The notes under the pieces were generated by a model that saw only the letters and a list, made by a program, of their open reading frames with translations, did not search any database and was not told the DNA's origin. A stretch of DNA of 64,000 nucleotides from Trichopria drosophilae (Eukaryota; Arthropoda; Insecta; Hymenoptera; Diapriidae): assembly GCA_030407085.1 (NCBI GenBank), contig CM059585.1:1187001-1251000 (forward strand), written 5' to 3'. The stretch's first letter is position 1. Each line of letters begins with the position of its first letter. This document shows, one piece after another, positions 57,801 through 64,000 of this stretch. The position numbers were made by a program, and so were the translations under genes.

Positions 57801-60800
57801 ATTCTAGATCGGTTGAAGCCTTCATTATAAACATATGGTGATTAAAAGGATAGTTTCTTTATTACTTCTTCGCAATGAAGTTCCTCTCCCTCGTCTGTCG
57901 CCTTAAAAGAATGTGCTAAAGATCGCGAAAGAAAGGTCGGAGTCAAAGTTTAATTCTGCCCATTGAAGTTCCTAGACATCCCTTAGTGTGGAAGTAACTG
58001 TCGCTGGCGCAGATTAGAAAGAGTGCAGGGTAAGGCGTGTTGATCAGGACTCATTGGGATCGCTTGGCGATATCTACGCAGGGAGCTCAGAGTAAGAGTC
58101 CGAAGAACGTCGCGTGGTTCAGTTTGTAGTTCTGATTTCAATTTCGAATTTCGAATTCCATTTTTGTCATCGACTTTGTCGCCAAGAGAGGAGTAGTGGA
58201 AAACTGTGACCATCGTGTATCCAGAACAACCTTTTTTTCAATGGATTTGATCGTTTCTTTCTATTTAGAAAACAATTTCATTTGAAAATCGTTGACGTGA
58301 ATTAAGAAACTCAATAACAGTAAATTGAATGCATGAACAGAAAAACTTGTTCTATTTTCTCGTGGTTCTTTAACCAATAAATTATTGTTCCTTATTTTAA
58401 AGTATTTCACGGAATGCATCTAGTGATGTTCTCTATTGAGGGTTGATTTATTGCACACTGCTTTTAGAGCAGCATAGGGATCGTAAGGTTTTCTTCTGGT
58501 TTCTTATAGTTAATACGCATTATCATCTGAGTCAAGCCGACCGATTTCGCGGACAATCAGATTTGTGTCTCTTTCTTGTTGACTTCGTTGCATCATTGAC
58601 CATGTATTTGAGTCAGCTCCTATCGGCAGCCTCTCGTGTAGCAAAGCTTCGTGTACCTTACGAACATGTTTTATATGATTCTTTATTTGATGACTATACC
58701 TTCAAGCAGGAACTTATAAGGTATCATCAATGTTTCACATATTTTACGTTGTTCGTAACAACGGCTGCTGATATGATGAATTACCTTGATTGCCATTAAA
58801 AGGATAAAAGGATAAAGGAAAGGAATTATCCCCCGCTTTTAATGACATTTTTTTGCCTATTCGCGGGTCGGCTCTCGGGTGGATAGGTCGGACAGACAAT
58901 CGAAGACATACAAGACAATACATGAGACAATACATGGCAATACCCACCAAGAGCCAGTTCCCCCATTACTGCGCCCCGTAGAACGTCTTGACCCCTCTGT
59001 ATCGCATTTGCACGGGGTCTGGGAAAACTACGGAAAACCCAAACAGATACAGTCGACGAACTACTTTATCATCAGGGGTTACCCTCTGATGGTAAAGCAG
59101 CTATGTCTCCCACTCAGCAATCGGCCTGATATATTTGCCGTAGCGGACGCAACTCTCGTTTTTTTATTTTAATAGTCACCGTTCCAAGTATGCATTCTCA
59201 ATCAGAATCCTTTTCTTGAAAGAGCGACTGTGCGTCGCGCCGACCACAGGGCAATTGCTGTTGGTTGGTCTTGATTGCCATTACGAATAGGTGTAACCCA
59301 ATGATGTGCAATGACGCGACTTTGATCATCCTGTTAATATCTGAGAGGATAAATAACTTGGTCTTGATACAGATACGGCAGTAATAGCAGAATGTCTATT
59401 ACCTCAGATTTAACCTACACTCACTAGACACTATGTTGCTTTTATTACTAGCTGACTCTTACCAGAGTTTAGTCGTGGTATTATTAACCTAGACGGTTAT
59501 TTCCTAATATTGACACCTTTCGTAAAATCCATAATCGCGTGACATGGTTATAATGGATTTGCTCTTAGTGGTCTTTTTCACCTCACATACCACTGGTGTC
59601 GTCTTCAATGCTTTTTATGCAACCGTCGGATCACCTGTATGGGTTGCAGATTCGTTTTCTTCGCTGTTCATCTCTACAATTATGTTTATCAAATTTCTCG
59701 ATATCTTCTTCAGTTCCTTTATTCCCGCCTTATCTTTAAGGAAGTTGAAATTCTCTATTAACTTTTACTTTTTTCGCGGCTAATTTTGACTGTGTGATTA
59801 GGCGTGATTCCTAATTAGGCCAAATAATCGATCCGCTGAGTGACTCCAGCATCGTCTGGGTATCCTCCGGTCCTTGTACTGGGCTTGGAATAATTTCCGA
59901 GCAAATAGTCGTAAATTTCAAAAATTGTGCGAGGGGGCATAACCAAAAGTTACTAGCGCAACAATGAAAATTAGTTTATCCCCACTCTTTTTGTTTCAAT
60001 ATGGATATAAGAAATCTCATAGGTGTACGGAGTAGTGCTAGCCTGTTGAGCTAGTTCATGGACCCCGATAACTGCAGTAAATCTTTTATTGTTTACATTA
60101 CTATTTATAAGAATACACAGGGCCTCATTTAAGAATATTTTATGCTCTGATACACTTCCCGAGCTGTTTTAGTTTTGTGGTACTTGTTTACATATTATTT
60201 GACTGACCTAACCATTGCTGCATTAGCTAGCCTTCGATGTACTCTTTCAGTTTTTTTCAACTTTTCTGTCTAGCACAATTGTTTCAACGACGAAACATAA
60301 CTGTTCAGAGTAGTTCTCCCACATTTGAAGTTCGCGCTTCAAAATGTACCGAGAAAATGCCTGAATAACTTTCTATTATTTATATTTGGGTAACCCTTTT
60401 CTTGGATAACTTATTCAGTCATTAAAAAAAACACATTAATTTAAAAAATAAATAAATAAAGACCTATGTTTCGTGCGATTCTATACCAGTGATTGTCTTC
60501 TTTTCCCTTGTTTACACTTAATTATGTACTTTACAAAATATTCATCCTAGTGTAGTTACCTCGTACGTTAGTAGCATGATTAATGTATTGTACATTAGTT
60601 AAGGAAACACACATATTAAATGGCGTAATTCTATATTTTTTTGCAACTTTTGCAACAATTGTTTTCGAAGGAAATTCAATCGGTTTAAAAAGGAAATGAT
60701 TCTTACCTGGATGGTGAAATAATACTAAGAAATTGTTCCTGCACAAGTCCAGACTTTTTGTCTTTTTAGTTACTTTTGGAAATACAAAGTTATGGTTAAT

Positions 60801-61025
60801 AATACATGGGTGATTAATCTGCAAATAACATAAAATTTCCCGAAATTCTTGCGACATGTTTGCCACATCGTTGATTGTCAAGACGACTTCGTATGACGGT
60901 AAGGCTGTAAGCAGTGCGCTCTTTAAGTTCTTTATCCATGGCCATTTGGGGCGTTCTAGTACTTCTGTTGCCCTTAGGATCAATGGGCCAGTAAGAATAC
61001 ATCGGATAAACAATTTTAGTTGCAT
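54840..61025 (-). CDS. divergent ionotropic receptor (IR), paralog 5, two exons with a 4.35-kb intron
   Basis: Exon 1 is 61025-60707 (GTAAGA donor, phase 1) and exon 2 is 56353-54840 (TTCTAG acceptor), giving about 610 residues. The signal peptide MQLKLFIRCILTGPLILRA is followed by LPSYEVVLTINDVANM, which aligns without gaps with paralog 1. Exon 2 starts GYEFFSTITNYTQYW and carries the S1 lobe (VAFFNNTCSMF), TRTEYMIVPIKRGKS, the first membrane segment (FTINFAAFFATSLLLVCFIY), the pore WNCLMGIGGRLPQTH, GDLFQECTTVNV and the last helix ALIYQVFFIFIIGNGVAIL. It is one codon shorter than exon 2 of paralogs 1, 3 and 4. There are no lesions. The long intron makes the exon pairing an inference, but orientation, phase and the absence of another free exon support it. 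Confidence 0.8.
56354..60706. other. long intron of IR paralog 5, unusual composition in the middle
   Basis: From about 57300 to 59500 the DNA is less AT-rich than the rest of the window and not repetitive. It includes open frames (57983-58213 minus, 58443-58799 plus, 58879-59172 plus) that match nothing I recognise. The flanking parts are ordinary AT-rich intron. Confidence 0.45.
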
Positions 61026-62004
61026 GTTGCATTACACATACTGAGCGTAGTTACAAATTGTAATATTTTTCAAGCTTCGGAATCGCTTTATTTTTAGGTT
61101 AACCAGTTTTTATCGTTGCATGTGCGGAATAAGTCAAATATTTCATTAATAATGTTTGTCAATGTCATTTGCACAAATATTAAACAAATCGATATTATGA
61201 ATCATTCACTACTATGCTAGAAGAGTTTTACGTACCTTATCTGTAAATTATGGTATTTTAATATTTATAACTAGAGGGGATGGGAAATTAAGGAATTTAT
61301 GAATGCACGCAGAAATTACTTTTGCAATTTTACCATTTCCCATCTGTCCCAAAATTACCATCTGGAATTGTAAAATTTCCAAGAAAATTGTTCTTCATGT
61401 ACAATGTATTTTAATTTTACAGATGACGAAATTTACACAAATACTAGAGCAAATCGTAGTCGAAAACTAAGTAAGACAAGAACGTGTCTATATAGGAAAA
61501 AGATAATTTTCGGGTGTGTTGTTTTAGTTTATACTTAAAAATTACGCTGCCATATTTTTAGATTTTAAAATTGTTTGAAATGTAATTAATGATTAAAATT
61601 TAAATATCAATAATTATTAACTTCAAAAACATTTAAATAATTTTATAAATTAGAAATATTGCAGTCATTTTAATAAAGAAATTAAACAAGAGCCATCAAA
61701 AAGATGTATTATTACATTTTTTAAACCCATTTTATTGAGGTACTTACGTTCAACTTGCGTTCAACTGATTTTTACAAAAACTGTTTTTTTGTAAACGATT
61801 TTGAACTTAGCATACAAATAACAAATATTATTAAGATATTCTTTAGCTCCACTTTGATACATGCTGTCTAAACAACAATCCAACCAAATTTCTGTAAGTA
61901 AGTACACAGAGAATAAATTACTAAATTTTATTAATGTATAGTTTTACATCTTAAATCGAACAAATATTAAAGCTTAACAGAAATTGAGTAACTTTCTATT
62001 TAAA
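61026..62004. other. intergenic between IR paralogs 5 and 6
   Basis: It contains the 18-bp IR upstream motif at 61182-61199. The rest (61200-62004) is AT-rich with nothing recognised. Confidence 0.5.
61182..61199 (-). promoter_or_regulatory. 18-bp motif shared upstream of three IR paralogs (site 3)
   Basis: The reverse complement reads CATAATATCGATTTGTTT, 157 bp before the ATG at 61025. It is identical to the sites upstream of paralogs 1 and 4. Confidence 0.5.
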
Positions 62005-63533
62005 TCATCGTGCAGATTGAAGCGGCACAACTAGGTTTCTCGACGTCAATCTTTTTAACCCAATTTCAAGAACAAAGGCAAAAATGGATATTCCATTTCC
62101 AATAAAAAAAATTAAGAGCAATTGATATACTAAAGCTGTACTTCCACTGCTCGCAGTGCTGCCATCGTTTAATCGCGATAGGTTTCTTTTCTGGAAATCC
62201 AAATATTGATTCCTTATCTTTATTCTTTCTATATCTTCATTTTTCTTATGCCATGTGCTTATTAACCCATGTTCGACTAAGGATTGAATAATTCTATTAA
62301 AAGGAGATAAGTAAGGTGAATTTCTTCGATGTGGAAACATAAGCCAATTCATTGTAACACTCTGATCACCTAATGTCTTAATTAATGGCATTCCGTCACT
62401 CCGTCGATATACGTCAGCCATAATATCTTTTCTATGAGATCGCACCATACACATAAGATTCCCCTGCAAAAGGAACTTTGGCTCGCATTCAATTAATGTA
62501 CCCAATTGCGATTTACTCATTAAATTTTGTATTGACGTGTCTTTATAATTGTACAGGTATTTGAAACGTTTTTGGTCAAACCCGGGAATAAGTCCTGATG
62601 CATCTAAGTCCTCAAAGTTATCCATTTTTTGGGTGTCGATTTCAAGAACATTGACAGTTGTACATTCCTGAAACAAGTCTCCAATGTGAGTGACAGATAG
62701 TATCAGTAGGGAAACAAATAAGATCCTTTCTGTGTGCGTTTGGGGCATACGTGCCCCAATCCCCATTAAGCAGTTCCAAGTGTTATACGGAAACCAGAAA
62801 TCCAAACGAAATTTAATAATATAGGCCCATAAATATATAAAACAAACTAGCAAAATGCTGGCTCCAAAGAACGCTGCGAAATTAATGGGGAAACTGATTG
62901 ATTTTCCACGTTTTATTGGCACAACTATATATTCGGTTCTTCTATCGAATAACATACCATGTGTGATAACCTTTTTGTTTATATACCCAAATATACTGGA
63001 TACTGACATGAAAAATGCACAAAAGTCATGAGCTCCCTGCAACATCTCTTTCGGTATGTAGTTCAACTTTGAGTCTTTTAATTCATATAATTTAAGATCT
63101 AATGTGAAATTCATTATATCAGATATTGAAGTTATGGTGTTGGCGCAGACACCTCGGTAATGCTGTAGTCTTCCAGATTTATGTTTCTCATACATTGAAC
63201 ACGAATTATTGAAGACTGCCACCGATAATTCTTTTCCGAATAAATCAAAAGTTTTTTCCGGAAAAAGAAGTGTATGACGAACAAGTTTTGTTTTTGAATA
63301 ATGTGTATTAAACGGGTTATATTGGTGTACAATTATTTCGGAACTATTAACAATGTCCAGAATAGTCACATCCAAGTAGAATTTTGTCCACAATACCTGA
63401 AAAGTTGGTAGAAAAGATCCGATTCTTTCGAACCCATCTTCGAGTATAATTAGTAATTTCGGTCTGGGTTTGCTGCCGCATAGGCTGTTCCAGTATAGCC
63501 TGTACTGCATTAATTTTGGAAAGAAATCATATC
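62005..63533 (-). CDS. divergent ionotropic receptor (IR), paralog 6, long exon only (5' partial)
   Basis: The long exon starts at 63533 after CATTGTAG with phase-1 GA (GYDFFPKLMQYRLYW) and runs 508 codons to a stop at 62005. It contains the S1 lobe (VAVFNNSCSMY), TEYIVVPIKRGKS, the first membrane segment (FPINFAAFFGASILLVCFIY), the pore WNCLMGIGARMPQTH, GDLFQECTTVNV, the S2 lobe and the last helix ALVYQLLLIFFIGNGISIF. The C-terminus LVVPLQSAR is four residues longer than in the sister genes, which end shortly after VVP. It is closest by eye to paralog 1. The signal-peptide exon should lie beyond 64000; none is visible in 63534-64000. Confidence 0.88.
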
Positions 63534-64000
63534 CTACAATGAGAAGTATTCTTTCAATTAAATGACAATGATATTATATATTAAATACAAATTTGAGCAC
63601 ATGAACGGGTAACAATATCAGCTACTGGCTACCGGTAGATCAGATCAGTATAATGGATGCATTTTTTACTACCAGTGCTGATTTCGACATGAAATTAATA
63701 CTGGTCATCAGAGTAAATAAGTATGCTACTGTATTTATATTATTAAGTTTTCTATTCTGTAACAGAATTTAAGTCTTTTCCTCTAGTTTATCGTAAGGAG
63801 TTCGTTTATTCCATGGAGTACACAACAAAATCAATAACTTTTGGAAAATACTTAATACCCCTTAAATGTTCATTTATACTGCATCAATATACTACAAATA
63901 AACACAGAACTGTTTCTATACACTTCAAGCCCAGTCATATTCTCACTTGTCGTAAAGATGTCCAAAGACATAAGGTGAACAAAAGTGTATACGTTACTCA
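63534..64000. other. start of the intron of IR paralog 6
   Basis: This is AT-rich sequence with no first exon and no recognisable element. Confidence 0.5.

Noticed and set aside
58879..59172. Open frame in the IR intron considered as a host gene on the opposite strand
   Set aside because: There is no recognisable domain and no visible splice-linked exons; only its composition is notable.

Overview
The window looks like AT-rich intergenic and receptor-cluster DNA from an insect, most likely a hymenopteran such as an ant or wasp. This is inferred from the spliced genes, R1-type and Jockey-type non-LTR retrotransposons, a mariner-related transposase, and a tandem family of divergent ionotropic receptors (IRs). 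The species cannot be fixed from sequence alone. There are no bacterial operons, rRNA genes or CRISPR arrays.

The host genes are chemosensory. Four IR paralogs share one layout: a short first exon encoding a signal peptide, a phase-1 intron, then one long exon carrying the ligand-binding lobes, the pore and the last membrane helix. They lie at 6131-10327 (+), 35171-38755 (+), 54840-61025 (-) and 62005-63533 (-, first exon beyond the window). A fifth, at 47079-49002 (-), has an intact long exon, but its start codon and signal peptide appear deleted. A more divergent IR at 11396-13876 (-) has a recoverable first exon but carries a frameshift and an in-frame stop. A decayed IR 3' fragment lies at 15505-15780. 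The pattern is birth and death of a receptor array.

The rest is a dense mobile-element landscape. At the left edge is a two-gene ISL2EU-type DNA transposon, with a DDE transposase facing a SWIM/YqaJ-type nuclease. Between 3.6 and 5 kb lie a Helitron-like repeat and a 1.14-kb fold-back element, whose second copy is at 22.0-23.2 kb. From 18.5 to 24 kb there are an R1-like LINE piece, a DD41D mariner-type pseudogene, another LINE reverse-transcriptase piece and two copies of a ~295-bp repeat.

From 26.2 to 33.8 kb lies a stratified nest. A 5'-truncated R1-clade LINE with a 13-bp target-site duplication is itself interrupted by a 2.2-kb terminal-inverted-repeat transposon, a perfect 102-bp-arm fold-back and a solo LTR. 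From 39 to 46 kb there are several inverted-repeat elements, including a palindromic duplication of a DUF4806-like coding exon. From 50.1 to 53.2 kb lies a decayed Jockey-like LINE split by about 2.2 kb of later insertions.

The strongest items for follow-up are the two-gene transposon, the IR cluster with its shared 18-bp upstream motif and 5' deletion, the nested LINE stack, the solo-LTR family, and the palindromic DUF4806-like locus.
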